NCBI GenBank assembly: GCA_037833965.1
Contig: AP031354.1
Coordinates: 2,582,001 to 2,646,000, forward strand
Direction: 5' to 3'
Source: Marchantia polymorpha subsp. ruderalis
Lineage: Eukaryota; Streptophyta; Marchantiopsida; Marchantiales; Marchantiaceae
Length of the DNA: 64,000 nucleotides
The translations under genes were made by a program, and so were the position numbers. The notes under the pieces are model-generated. The model worked only from the letters and a program-made list of their open reading frames with translations, searched no databases and was not told the origin of the DNA. Positions 11,901-21,609 of the stretch are shown here, piece by piece; the first letter of the stretch is position 1, and each line of letters starts with the position of its first letter.

Positions 11901-12086
11901 GCAAACTCTAATCGCCCTCAATTCCAAATCACGCGCACTCACTTCTCCCTCAATCAACAAGAAATCTCCTGTGCGACGACGTCGAGAATGTTCCGCAGCC
12001 AGCAGATGGATGCGCGCAGCGCGCACAAGAGATTGGAATCGCAAATTCAAGAATGGGACGTTCTCCGCCGCCCGGTCGAAGGTCAT
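8946..12086 (-). CDS. LTR-encoded protein, family A, intact (1,046 aa)
   Basis: Function unknown; I recognise no domain family. Residues 1-84 may be untranslated, because homology with the family-B protein starts at Met85 (codon at 11,834), inside a conserved AACGCAATG context. Residues about 90-330 form a helical, Trp-rich domain with FLLWGWN, YRTRDYKDR, GGTLNHLSPFLI and FYRQRN. Residues about 340-760 are low complexity, rich in R, P, S and A, with SPVHR repeats encoded by short palindromes and ending in an acidic EDTEEEEEE patch. Residues about 790-940 are a long charged coiled coil. A basic tail RPRRRRSTGS could be a nuclear signal. There is no signal peptide or membrane segment, so it is not an envelope. 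The gene is in U3 on the same strand as gag-pol, so genomic RNA would carry it at the 3' end. Confidence 0.8.
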   Translation of the reverse strand: MTFDRAAENVPFLNLRFQSLVRAARIHLLAAEHSRRRRTGDFLLIEGEVSARDLELRAIRVCRERKKPGRCGSRMSGRANPRNAMTRPSRLRMVPLRLPQNGLRAFEERLIARKLDFLLWGWNYICANMVREWLEPQGPPSRGLRPHVDRWTVQDWAQALGRCAGMPGHLLFDSESIKVTKQEEAQFVELFKTGRSTKNGYRTRDYKDRFRRTLSAALMQLLQPHRACYITLWQVSFVECVIEGTPIHWASILHRVMRQHAFEEKGGTLNHLSPFLINFYRQRNCLTAAELEHFPPLSIDHPGKYVRENEVDTDAEESPTSTPSRRRDEGRHTPAARVPRKRRWREESEEEQHQEPSAPIRPRPLCEPYSRPKQKARRLVLPADSADTATIATEIGSASPERQEEARTTAGATGHAATSTGERPPTGQGPPELPRAMRRDVPFAHRRASADGRASADRRTQVDVDLRLRVGRSSPPVHRRSPVHRSPVHRTPPHVPPVHRQESPPFQRRKGKEPAEEPPTRHRLSAPDPPAHHAPQFAPSAPGPSSRGDTSRERAEAAPSAGSPPIDAPSAVGPIGQGTSGVRPPAMSPSAIDVRGATPAADKAPANAPTHGPGTAPTDRSREQQQTEERSDCPRDEISTRDAQSNPAQSPSARSPSEADDGGREDAVDNQQASDGDAAQVHSPSALDILATSSEAAAVPSQAAHVDDVQPHSGQSPTQSMATEILHSDDDDGGSTEEMSGAEDTEEEEEEIVGAPAAALSEQVIPLLRYLDRKVDKYADPFQPGSYIELVRRRTRTKVHTSKLLARVDQELKELKEKHACLWGQYKLNQKFYKHSEKMKNEKLDELTKEQVKVKEALISEQAQNRILSEELVRQTRLLEQCQLARQADEELIRRLQSECGELRTQRAEAESQLVIIEEDRRKEADRTKVETVRRVAHCLKGYAHWEVKAQEKLTLREFELRAAGLLSGDSRSRRKVAKKLDAFLSKAQDTMSALEVEVTAALQRLGLRSRAEDWQGRELVRGSRPRRRRSTGSAECSVAWFRAGV

Positions 12087-13330
12087 GGTCGGCTCTTGCT
12101 CGTGAAGAACGTCTCACTTGATGGCCGCGCCGGCTGTACGCTGGAACGGTCTTCGCTCTCACGCGCGGCTTCACGCTCCGCCGTCGTCGATTAAACTCTC
12201 ACGCTCGAATTGGCGGATTTGAACTCCGCGAGCGTATTACCCTGCGGACATGGGGACGTAGCGCCGAAGGCGAGTTTTCCGCCTTGCGCGGTACACTTGT
12301 TCGTACCGCCCCTCGGCCAATCCCCCTCTGCCTTGACGCGTGTGTCCGCATGTCGGACAAAAATTCAACTCCTGCCTGTGCGCAGGCAGGAGCCTCGGCG
12401 GATTCTCCGCCGGCACGGAGCTTCATCCTCCTGTGCACAGGCGTTCGCCTGTGCGCAGGCGAATTCCGTGCGCTACGTCGCGCTGGCGCGGAAGGCGTTG
12501 ACCGTAGTCAGCCGTCTCCGTCCAGTCTGTCCGTTCCTTGTCTCTTCGTCGGCGCTTCCGCCGCCGCAACTCCGTCCGTCCAAGAGCGCATCCACCCTTC
12601 CCGTCCGCATGGTCCGTACCGATTTGATTACTCTGGCGGCTCTTCCGACGTACGCGGCGCCGCGCTGGCGCGGAAGGCGCCGTACACTTTCTACCTCACA
12701 AGGCGCATTTCTAGGGCCCAAGGCGGATTTTCCGCCGACGCCGAAGCGCCTGTGCACAGGCGAGCGCCTCTGCGTAGGCGGACTTCGCGCCTCCCCTAAC
12801 CCTACTTCGCCTGTGCACAGGCGAACGCCTTCGTCCGCGCATAGGACAAAACTTGATTCCCCCTTCCGCGTAGGCGGAATTCGCGCCGGTGGCGAACTCT
12901 TTCCGCCGTAGGCGACCGCCTCCGTTTCTTCCAATAGCGATAACTCCCTAAGTCCTCATCCGTTCCAAGCGTTCTTGGGCTCGTTGGAATCAGTGCGTCG
13001 AGCTCTTTCCAACGGAATCCTAACTTGGTCAAGGCGCCCGAGGGTTGACCTAATTATGGAGGGTTTCCCTACAGCCGCGGACGCAACCTCCGAAGGCGGG
13101 TTTTGCGCCTTGCGCCGTAGAGATCCTAACTGCAGAGCTCGCAGGGAGGGTGGTGCCTGTCCTTACTGCTGCACCCCAAATCCCAGATTCTACAAGATCC
13201 CTCGAGAATCCCCGCGATCTTCCGGATTCACTCTGTTTTGATGTACCGAAGGCTATTTATAACGCTGCCAGGGTACAGTTTTTCAAAAATGTTTTAATTT
13301 TCTCAAAATTGCCAAAAGTGGGGTACCACA
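12087..13330 (-). other. U3 upstream of the LTR ORF, palindrome-rich
   Basis: No gene. This GC-rich stretch is filled with short self-complementary units such as CGCCTGTGCACAGGCG, CCGCCTACGCGG-like and CGCCTTCGGCG motifs. The outermost 250 bp next to the LTR edge is AT-richer and lacks them. The same units recur in the low-complexity middle of the ORF. Confidence 0.7.
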
Positions 13331-13343
13331 TGCCCCCCTCCTC
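13331..13343 (-). other. Polypurine tract of element R
   Basis: Reads GAGGAGGGGGGCA on the minus strand and abuts the LTR at TGTGG. This primes plus-strand synthesis and fixes the LTR edge. Confidence 0.9.
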
Positions 13344-13367
13344 AATTGTGAGCGCCCACGCGAACAC

Positions 13368-15453
13368 TCACATGTGGTATTTCTTCAACCGCCACCCGTT
13401 CACTCGGGTGCCTAACAAATCGCCGGCCAGGTCCGCAAGTTGGATGGATCCATTCGGGAAGACCTCGACAACCCTGTAAGGTCCCATCCACCTTAGGTGC
13501 AGTTTGCCGGGGAATCTGGCATGCCTGCTGTCGTAGAGCAATGCCAAATCACCCGCCTGCAGTAGTACCGGTTTGATCTTTTTATCGTATCTCTCCTTTC
13601 GGCGGAGCTGGATTTTCCTGGTGCGATCTTCGGCGTCTCGTCTCCTCTCATCCAGCAGCGTGACCTCCTGTAACCTGTAGAGCTGACTCTCCTCTGCGCC
13701 CATCCTCTGCAAATCCAACGTTCGTTGGGTGGGTACTTCAAATTTGATCGGGAGGATCGGGTGTTGCCCATACACCAGAAAGTATGGTGTCTGTTTGGTC
13801 GTGATCTTCTCAGCTGTGCGGTACGCCCATAGAGCGGCTGCTAGCTTCGTATCCCAGTCGTGAGCGTGATTCACCGTGACCTTGAGTAGTATTTTACACA
13901 GCAGACCATTGGACTTCTCCGTCAGTCCATTTGCCTTGGGATTGTATGGAGTAGTCTTCCGGTGCTTGATGTGGAAATACCGTGTCAGATCTTCGATGAT
14001 CTGATTCAGAAAATGCGTGCCCCGGTCGCTGACTAGCTCTAAGGGACATCCGTAGCGTGTGATGATCGACTCAAACAAGAATGCTGCCACTGTGGCAGCA
14101 TCATCCCTTCTGGTGGCCCTGGCCTCTACCATTTTGGTGGCGTAGTCCGTTGCTACCAGAATGTAGCGCCTTCGTGTACTTCTAGTCACTGGTTGTATCG
14201 GCCCTACAAAGTCAATACCCCACTTTTCGAAAGGTGCTAGAGGCATGATGGGAGTCAGGGGCCAGCGTGTTGTAGGCGTCGGTCTCCCCGTCCTCTGGCA
14301 ACTGTCGCACTTGCGGATGTAATCGAGAACATCCTTAAACATGGTCGGCCACCAATACCCCGCATTTAGGATCTTTGTGACCGTGTTCCTGGTGGCATAG
14401 TGTCCACCCGCCTCCTCTGTATGCATCGCACTCACTATTCTTGGTACCTCTGATTCCTCCAGGCATCTGCATAAGCGCTCATCTGCCATCTTCTTGAACA
14501 AAACCCCCTGCTGGAGTTGGTACGGGCCTGCCTTGTGAACAAAGACAGTTCGCTGTTCCAAATCCATGCCTTCGGGACACTGGAGGGTTAGCAGATATCG
14601 ATACAGGTCGGCATAGCGGGACTCATGTCCTGCAGACAACTGAAATAACTCTTCATCTGGAAAATCGTCCACCAATTCCTCCTCTGTCGGCTGGGTCCAT
14701 AATCGGGACAAGTAATCCGCATTTTCGTGGTGCACCCCTTTCCTGGTCTGGACTGTGTAGGAGAACTCTTGTAGTAACAACACCCACCTGGCGATCCGAC
14801 CGGATAGGTCGGCTTTCTTGACTAGGTGTTGCAATGCGTAGTGGTCCACATGGAACACAAACTCGTAGCAGATTAGGTAGTGACGGAACTTTTTACAGGA
14901 GTACACCATCCCCAACGCTTCTCTCTCCGTCGTGGTGTACTTCCGCTCTGCTAGAGACAGCTGTCGGCTCGCGAAGTAGATCGGGTAGTCCTTTTTGTTG
15001 TCATCCTTTTGACTCAGTACTACACCGATGGCGAATGCCGAGGTGTCAACGTAAACATGGAATGGTCGATTCCAGTCTGGACTCCTTAGTACGGGAGCAG
15101 TCGTGAGTTTCGCTTTAAGAGTCTCAAATGCTGACTGCTGGTTCGCACCCCAAGCATAAGGCTCGTCCTTCTTCAACAACTTGGTCAGGTCCGCCGCCAG
15201 TATTGCATACAGGTGTATGAATCTTCGGTAGTAGCCCACATGACCCAGGAATGCTCGCAGCTCTCTTAGATTCGTGGGTGGCTCAAGCTCGAGTATGACC
15301 TTGACCTTCTCGATGTCCACCGCAATGCCGTCTGCCGAGACCCGATGACCCAACAAGATCCCACTAGTCATAAAGAAAAAGCACTTCTCGGGATGCAGTG
15401 ATAAACTGCTCTCTCTACATTTATCGAAGGTCTGCTTCAAGTGACTTAGGTGT
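13368..15453 (-). pseudogene. pol of element R, C-terminal segment (RNase H, integrase)
   Basis: Continues the polymerase begun at 21,606 after the solo LTR. It carries the end of RT, RNase H (VDTSAFAIG, TEREAL, HVDHYAL, HENADYLSRL), the integrase zinc region (GGHYAT, CDSCQRTG), the DDE core (GIDFVGP, SDRGTHF, EKSNGLL) and the GPY module, ending at GWRLKKYHM. With 20,852-21,606 it totals 2,841 bp, the same as the intact forward pol, and has no internal stop. Only the LTR insertion breaks it. Confidence 0.9.
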
Positions 15454-15879
15454 TGTGGTACCCCACTTTTGGCAATTTTGAGTAAATTGAAACATTTTTG
15501 GAAAACTGTACCCTGGTAGCATTGTAAATAGCCTTCGGTACATCAAAACAGAGTGAATCCGGAAGATCGCGGGGATTCTCGAGGGATCTTGTAGAATCTG
15601 GGATTTGGGGTGCCACAGTAAGGACAGGCACCACCCTCCCTGCGAGCTCTGCAGTTAGGATCTCTACGGCGCAAGGCGCAAAACCTGCCTTCGGAGGTTG
15701 CGTCCGCGGCTGTAGGGAAACCCTCCATAATTAGGTCAACCCTCGGGCGCCTTGACCAAGTTAGGATTCCGTTGGAAAGAGCTCAACGCACTGATTCCAA
15801 CGAGCCCAAGAACGCTTGGAACGGATGAGGACTTAGGGAGTTATCGCTATTGGAAGAAACGGAGGCGGTCGCCTACGGC

Positions 15880-16470
15880 GGAAGGAGTTCGCCGCCGGCG
15901 CGAATTCCGCCTACGCGGAAGGGGGAATCAAGTTTTGTCCTATGCGCGGACGAAGGCGTTCGCCTGTGCACAGGCAAAGTAGGGTTAGGGAAGGCGCGAA
16001 GTCCGCCTACGCACAGGCGTTCGCCTGTGCACAGGCACTTCGGCATCGGCGGGAAATCCGCCTTGGGCCCTAGAAATGCGCCTTGTGAGGTAGAAGGTGT
16101 ACGGCGCCTTCCGCGCCAGCGCGGCGCCGCGTACGTCGGAAGAGCCGCCAGAGTAATCAAATCGGTACGGACCGTGCGGACGGGAAGGGTGGATGCGCTC
16201 TTGGACGGACGGAGTTGCGGCGGCGGAAGCGCCGACGGAGAGACAAGGAACGGACAGACTGGACGGAGACGGCTGACCACGGTCAACGCCTTCCGCGCCA
16301 GCGCAGCTCCGCGGACGGAATTCGCCTGCGCACAGGCGAACGCCTGTGCACAGGAGGATGTTCAAGTTCCGCGCCGGCGGAGAATCCGCCGAGGCTCCTG
16401 CCTGCGCACAGGCAGGAGTTGAACTTTTGTCCGACATGCGGACACACGCGTCAAGGCCGAGGGGGGATTG
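15880..16470 (+). repeat. Palindromic mini-repeat field in U3
   Basis: Representative copy of the dispersed GC-rich palindromes: GCCTGTGCACAGGC at several places (for example 15,961-15,974 and 16,021-16,040), GCCTGCGCACAGGC near 16,324, and CCGCC-GGCGG pairs. Units are separated by irregular spacers, so this is not a tandem satellite and not a CRISPR array. Confidence 0.75.
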
Positions 16471-16701
16471 GCCGAGGGGCGGTACGAACAAGTGTACCGC
16501 GCAAGGCGGAAAACTCGCCTTCGGCGCTACGTCCCAATGTCCGCAGGGTGACACGCTCGCGGAGTTCAAATCCGCCAATTCGAGCGTGAGAGTTTAATCG
16601 ACGACGGCGGAGCGTGAAGCCGCGCGTGAGAGCGAAGACCGTTCCAGCGTACAGCCGGCGCGGCCATCAAGTGAGACGTTCTTCACGACCAAGAGCCGAC
16701 C

Positions 16702-19700
16702 ATGACCTTCGACCGGGCGGCGGAGAACGTCCCATTCTTGAATTCGCGATTCCAATCTCTTGTGCGCGCTGCGCGCATCCATCTGCTGGCTGCGGAACAT
16801 TCTCGACGTCGTCGCACAGGAGATTTCTTGTTGATTGAGGGAGAAGTGAGTGCGCGTGATTTGGAATTGAGAGCGATTAGAGTTTGCCGAGAGAGAAAGA
16901 AACGCGGGCAGTGCGGAAGTAGAATGAGCGGGCGAGCGAACCCCAGGAACGCAATGACGAGACCGAGCAGATTGCGGATGGTGCCACTTCGCCTACCGCA
17001 GAACGGGCTACGCGCTTTTGAGGAGCGCTTAATAGCAAGAAAGCTCGATTTCTTGCTATGGGGATGGAATTACATCTGTGCGAATATGGTGCGCGAGTGG
17101 CTAGAGCCACAGGGACCACCCTCGCGCGGATTGCGTCCGCATGTTGATCGATGGACAGTCCAAGATTGGGCGCAGGCGTTGGGAAGATGTGCTGGCATGC
17201 CAGGGCATCTCCTTTTCGACAGCGAGAGCATCAAGGTGACCAAGCAAGAAGAGGCGCAATTTGTGGAGCTGTTCAAGACCGGGAGGTCAACCAAGAATGG
17301 GTACAGGACCCGTGATTACAAGGATCGATTTCGCCGGACTTTGTCCGCGGCGCTGATGCAATTACTACAGCCGCACCGCGCCTGCTACATCACATTGTGG
17401 CAAGTCTCTTTTGTGGAGTGCGTCATCGAGGGAACTCCAATTCACTGGGCGAGCATCCTGCACAGGGTGATGCGACAGCACGCGTTTGAGGAGAAGGGGG
17501 GAACTCTAAACCATCTTTCTCCTTTCCTCATCAATTTTTATCGACAGCGGAATTGTTTGACAGCGGCGGAGCTTGAACATTTTCCGCCATTGTCCATCGA
17601 CCATCCCGGGAAGTATGTGCGGGAGAACGAGGTCGACACGGATGCAGAGGAGTCACCGACTTCTACCCCATCAAGAAGGAGGGACGAAGGGAGACACACC
17701 CCTGCAGCGCGAGTGCCGCGGAAGCGGCGATGGAGGGAAGAGTCTGAAGAGGAGCAGCATCAAGAACCCTCTGCTCCCATTCGACCGCGGCCGCTGTGCG
17801 AGCCATACAGCCGGCCGAAGCAGAAGGCACGAAGACAGGTGTTGCCAGCTGACAGTGCAGACACGGCGACAATTGCGACGGAGATAGGAAGTGCGTCGCC
17901 AGAGAGGCGAGAGGAAGCGCGGACGACCGCAGGAGCAACAGGCCACGCTGCAACCTCGTCGGGAGAGAGGCCGCCTACGGGCCAAGGGCCTCCGGAGTTA
18001 CCACGTGCGATGCGGACAGATGTTCCGTTTGCGCACAGGCGAACCTCCGCGGACGGACGAGCCTCCGCGGACCGGCGAACACAAGTGGACGTGGATCTAC
18101 GCTTACGCGTGGGAAGGAGCAGTCCGCCTGTGCACAGGCGCTCACCTGTGCACAGGTCGCCTGTGCACAGGACACCTCCACACGTGCCGCCTGTGCACGG
18201 GCAAGAATCACCCCCGTTCCAACGTAGGAAGGGGAAGGAGCCGGCGGAAGAACCGCCTACGAGACACCGGCCCTCGGGGCCAGACCCTCCGGCGCACCAC
18301 GCGCCGCAATTTGCGCCTTCGGCGCCAGGGCCTTCGAGCCGAGGAGATACGAGCAGAGAGCGTGCGGAGGCCGCACCATCGGCGGGAAGTCCGCCGATAG
18401 ATGCGCCTTCGGCGGTAGGGCCAATAGGCCAAGGAACATCGGGTGTGCGGCCCCCGGCCATGTCGCCTTCGGCGATAGATGTCCGCGGCGCTACGCCTGC
18501 GGCGGACAAGGCGCCGGCAAATGCGCCTGCGCACGGGCCGGGCACAGCCCCCACGGACCGATCAAGGGAGCAGCAGACGGAGGAGCGGAGTGACTGTCCG
18601 CGGGATGAAATCTCGATGCGCGATGCGCAATCCAACCCCGCGCAGCCACCCTCCGCTCAATCGCCTTCGGCGGCGGACGACGGCGACAGAGAACGCGGTA
18701 GGCAATCAACAAGCGAGCGACGGGGATGCCGCTCGGGTACATTCGCCTTCCGCCTTAGACATTTTGGCGACGAGCAGCGAGGCTGCAGCCGTGCCTTCGC
18801 AGGCAGCCCACGTCGAGAACGTGCAGCCCCACTCGGGGCAGTCGCCGACGCAATCAATGGCGACTGAAATTCTCCACTCGGATGATGACGACGGAGGCTC
18901 CACGGAAGAAATGTCAGGAGCAGAAGACACCGAGGAGGAGGAGGAGGAAATTGTTGGAGCGCCGGCGGCGGCGCTCTCTGAGCAGGTGATTCCGTTGCTG
19001 CGGTACTTGGATCGCAAGGTCGATAAATACGCCGACCCACTCCAGCCGGGATCTTACATCGAATTAGTGCGCAGGCGGACTCGCACTAAAGTCCACACCA
19101 GCAAGCTATTAGCTAGAGTGGACCAGGAGTTGAGGGACTTGAAGGAGAAGCATGCGTGCTTGTGGGGTCAGTACAAGCTTAATCAGAAATTCTACAAGCA
19201 CTCCGAGAAGATGAAGGATGAGAAACTGGGCGAGCTCACCAAGGAGCAGGTGAAGGTTAAGGAAGCACTCAACTCTGAGCAGGCCCAGAATCGGATTTTG
19301 TCAGAGGAACTCGTGCGACAGACGCGGTTGTTGGAACAATGTCAGCTCGCACGGCAGGCGGATGAAGAGTTAATCCGCAGGTTACAGTCAGAGTGTGGCG
19401 AATTGAGAGCGCAACGTGCTGAAGCCGAATCGCAATTAGTGATAATTGAAGAGGATCGCAGGAAGGAGGCGGATCGCACGAAGGTGGAGACGGCGAGGCG
19501 AGTCGCCCACTGTCTCAAGGGCTACGCCCACTTGGAAGTGAAGGCGCAGGAGAAACTCACACTGCGTGAGTTTGAATTGCGCGCAGCCGGGTTGTTGTCA
19601 GGCGACAGTAGGAGTCGGCGGAAGGTAGCAAAGAAGCTCGAAGCCTTTCTGTCGAAGGCACAGGATACCATGTCCGCCCTCGAAGGGGAGGTGTCCGCGG

Positions 19701-19837
19701 CGTTGCAGAGGTTGGGACTGCGCAGTCGAGCGGAAGATTGGCAGGGTAGGGAGTTAGTGCGCGGCAGTCGGCCGCGCAGGAGACGTAGTACAGGTTCCGC
19801 GGAGTGTAGTGTAGCGTGGTTCCGTGCAGGCGTGTAG
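16702..19837 (+). pseudogene. LTR-encoded protein, family A, frameshifted copy
   Basis: Full-length homologue of the 1,046-aa protein. The frame is open from 16,702 to about 18,690, where two bases are missing in the acidic DRENAVGNQ-like segment. The rest, including the coiled coil and basic tail, continues in another frame to 19,837. The conserved start candidate Met85 is at 16,954. One simple indel is the only lesion I see. Confidence 0.85.
18121..18203 (+). repeat. Palindrome cluster coding for SPVHR repeats
   Basis: Four copies of CCTGTGCACAGG-type palindrome in about 80 bp, in frame with the LTR ORF and read as repeated Ser-Pro-Val-His-Arg. Copy number differs between LTRs (an extra unit in the copies at 34,500, 45,495 and 56,300), so the array expands or contracts by units that keep the frame. 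Confidence 0.8.
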
Positions 19838-19873
19838 CGTAGTGCAGTGTAGTGCTAGGTAGGACTTAGAAGG

Positions 19874-19902
19874 TATAAAATAGTTCCAGGCGTTTTGCCT
19901 GG
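19874..19902 (+). promoter_or_regulatory. LTR promoter: TATA box plus hairpin
   Basis: TATAAAATAG at 19,874-19,883, then CCAGGC-GTTTT-GCCTGG (stem 6 bp) at 19,886-19,902. Transcription expected about 30 bp after the TATA would start at or just after the hairpin. This defines U3 as about 4.4 kb and R-U5 as about 0.95 kb. Confidence 0.75.
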
Positions 19903-20054
19903 GGTTCTTTCCCATCAGAAGTGCAGATCAGGAACCCATTTCCTTTGCGTGTTTGTGTCTTTGAGTTCTGTCACCACGCACGAGGAGTTACAACTTAGCG
20001 TTCCGCATTTTGTAGCTGAAGGCCTACGGCCGAATGTTCAGAGCTAGTACATTG

Positions 20055-20755
20055 GTTAGAGACTTGAGTAGTTCGGATCTGCACCTGCGGGTGACTGCCG
20101 ATGCTTAGAGCCAGTGACTAGTTAGATACTTGAACAGTTTCGCCCCTACACCTTCGAGTGTTTCTTTCTGATTGTACTCCTTGGGATTTTTCCCCTGAAT
20201 GCCAAAGTGAAGTTTTGCTACTTCGTGTAAGCCTTGGTTGTAAATTCAGGTTACGCTGCAGCAGGTGCCTTGAGGGTAACCCCTGTAGTATTTCTGGGAA
20301 TGACAAGGGCCTGAGAATTCAAACTCTTCAATAGACTGTTGTTGTGTTACTGGAATGTTTCACAGTGAGTCCTTCAGTGCGGACCTGTGTTCTCTGCGCG
20401 TTTTGTGAGTTGAGAGTGTTGTTCACCGCGTATGAGTGACTTCGATCCGAAGTAGGTAGTCCAAACCGGGTTTCCTACACTAGCAGCAAGCTAGTGAAAG
20501 CGTTGTAAAAGCAGGAGTTGGAAGTCACTGCCCGCAGCTTTGCCGAGTGTACTCTTGAGAGACTTTCCCCCTGAAATCTTGAAGTAGAGGTCCTAACGGA
20601 TCTCTGGGTTGTGTTTCTGTAGTTTCAGGTGTGTGTGTGTGTGTGTGTTACGCTGCACTGTGCGACCTCCGAGTGCGCTCCGAGTGGACACTTGCAGTAT
20701 TTCTGGGAGTGACAGTTGCCTGAGAATTCAAACTCCTCAATAGTGTGTTAAAACG
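20055..20755 (+). repeat. Imperfect internal duplications in the R-U5 leader
   Basis: Two kinds of repeat. GTTAGAGACTTGAGTAGT (20,056 on) recurs diverged near 20,121. A longer block ending in GTAGTATTTCTGGGAATGAC and CCTGAGAATTCAAACTCTTC (about 20,193-20,341) recurs near 20,571-20,755 with an added TG run. The block is present in every family-A LTR and partly in family B, so the duplication predates the split. Confidence 0.75.
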
Positions 20756-20851
20756 TGACACTTTGTACCCTGTGTGTTCCTCTGTCCCTGTGGGTTCGAC
20801 CTTTCTACCACTATATTGCAGTTTTAGCCTTTAATGGGTTATTACAGGTGT

Positions 20852-21606
20852 TCAGACCGCTTCCCAAAGACACAGAAGTCATCTATGAATATTTCCAGGA
20901 ACTTCCTCAGTTGTTCCTGAAAGATATTGGTCATCATCCGTTGAAAGGTGGCAGGCGCGTTGCACAGACCGAAGGGCATCTTGTGGTATGCGTAAGTTCC
21001 CCAGTCGGTTGTGAACGTAGTTTTATCCTTGTCCTGTTCACGGATAGACACCTGATTGTAACCTGAGAACCCATCCAGGAAGCTATAACATTCATGTCCT
21101 GCGACATGGTCTAGAATGGCATCCGTGAATGGTAACGGGTGATGATCCTTGCATGTTGCTGCATTCAACTTCCGGAAATCCTGACACACTCGTATCTTAC
21201 CCGTCAACTTCTTGGGTACGATAACAATCGGTGACACCCACTCACTGCTGAGCACAGGGTAAATAATACCAGCACTCAAGTACTTATCTATCTCCTCCTT
21301 AACTAGCAGGGAGTATTTTGGGTTGAGGCGATACTGGCGCTGTCGTATGGGTACTGAGTCGTCCAGTAAATCGATACGGTGTTCCCCATACCGTGCAGGT
21401 ATCCCCTTCATGTCTTCGATCTTCCAGGCGAAGACGTCGACATAATGGCTAAGGAATGCCTGTACTTTCCTTAGCTCATCTCCTCTCACTGCGCTTGATA
21501 CCTTCAAGCGCTTGCCGGGACTGAGTTGTACTTCGTGACAGTCACTAGGGTCGACAATGCCCTCGGTGTGACTCGTCTCACTCCTTCCCAGTCCCACAGT
21601 TAATTG
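20852..21606 (-). pseudogene. pol of element R, N-terminal segment (reverse transcriptase)
   Basis: The open frame follows the TAG of gag-protease directly. It contains the RT palm motifs FLDGFSGY and FIDDF, and breaks at GKRSEHL where the solo LTR lies. The FIDD box in place of YxDD fits the Tat/Athila side of Ty3/gypsy. There is no ATG near its start, so expression depends on reading through the stop. Confidence 0.9.
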
Positions 21607-21609
21607 CTA
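21601..21609 (-). promoter_or_regulatory. Leaky stop TAG CAA TTA between protease and RT
   Basis: On the minus strand the gag-protease frame ends TAG and is followed in frame by CAA TTA. This matches the CARYYA readthrough context known from tobamoviruses. The same nine bases occur at 39,950 and 59,145. Confidence 0.8.

Larger units (their letters stand above)
7940..13330 (-). repeat. Complete 3' LTR of element R (5,391 bp)
   Basis: It ends at TACCACA immediately next to the reverse polypurine tract, and starts with TGTAATAACCC. Order on the minus strand: about 1.24 kb of GC-rich palindrome-filled U3, the 1,046-codon ORF, TATA box, then about 950 bp of R-U5 with an internal duplication and an AC run. 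With LTRs of this size the element would be about 16.6 kb, roughly two thirds of it LTR. Confidence 0.93.
15454..20846 (+). mobile_element. Solo family-A LTR in pol of element R (5,393 bp)
   Basis: Runs TGTGGTACC to GGTTATTACA and is flanked by a perfect 5-bp duplication GGTGT (15,449-15,453 and 20,847-20,851). The interrupted pol sequence is continuous once the LTR and one GGTGT are removed. It is therefore a true insertion that was later reduced to one LTR by LTR-LTR recombination, and it proves both LTR ends independently of the PBS and PPT. Confidence 0.95.

Noticed and set aside
8946-12086. LTR protein as an envelope
   Set aside because: No signal peptide, no hydrophobic membrane segment and no cleavage site; the protein is charged with a coiled coil and a basic tail.
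12340-12840. Repeated palindromes as a CRISPR array
   Set aside because: Units are short palindromes with irregular spacing in a plant transposon, and they also occur within coding sequence.
15454-20846. The ORF unit as a separate non-autonomous element (LARD or TRIM) nested in the LTR
   Set aside because: The whole TG...CA unit has target-site duplications and abuts PBS and polypurine tract, and no second pair of ends or duplication is visible inside it. The family-B LTR has the same layout.
20852-21606. Two separate genes for RT and integrase in element R
   Set aside because: The solo LTR with GGTGT duplication explains the split; both parts join in frame to the normal pol length.
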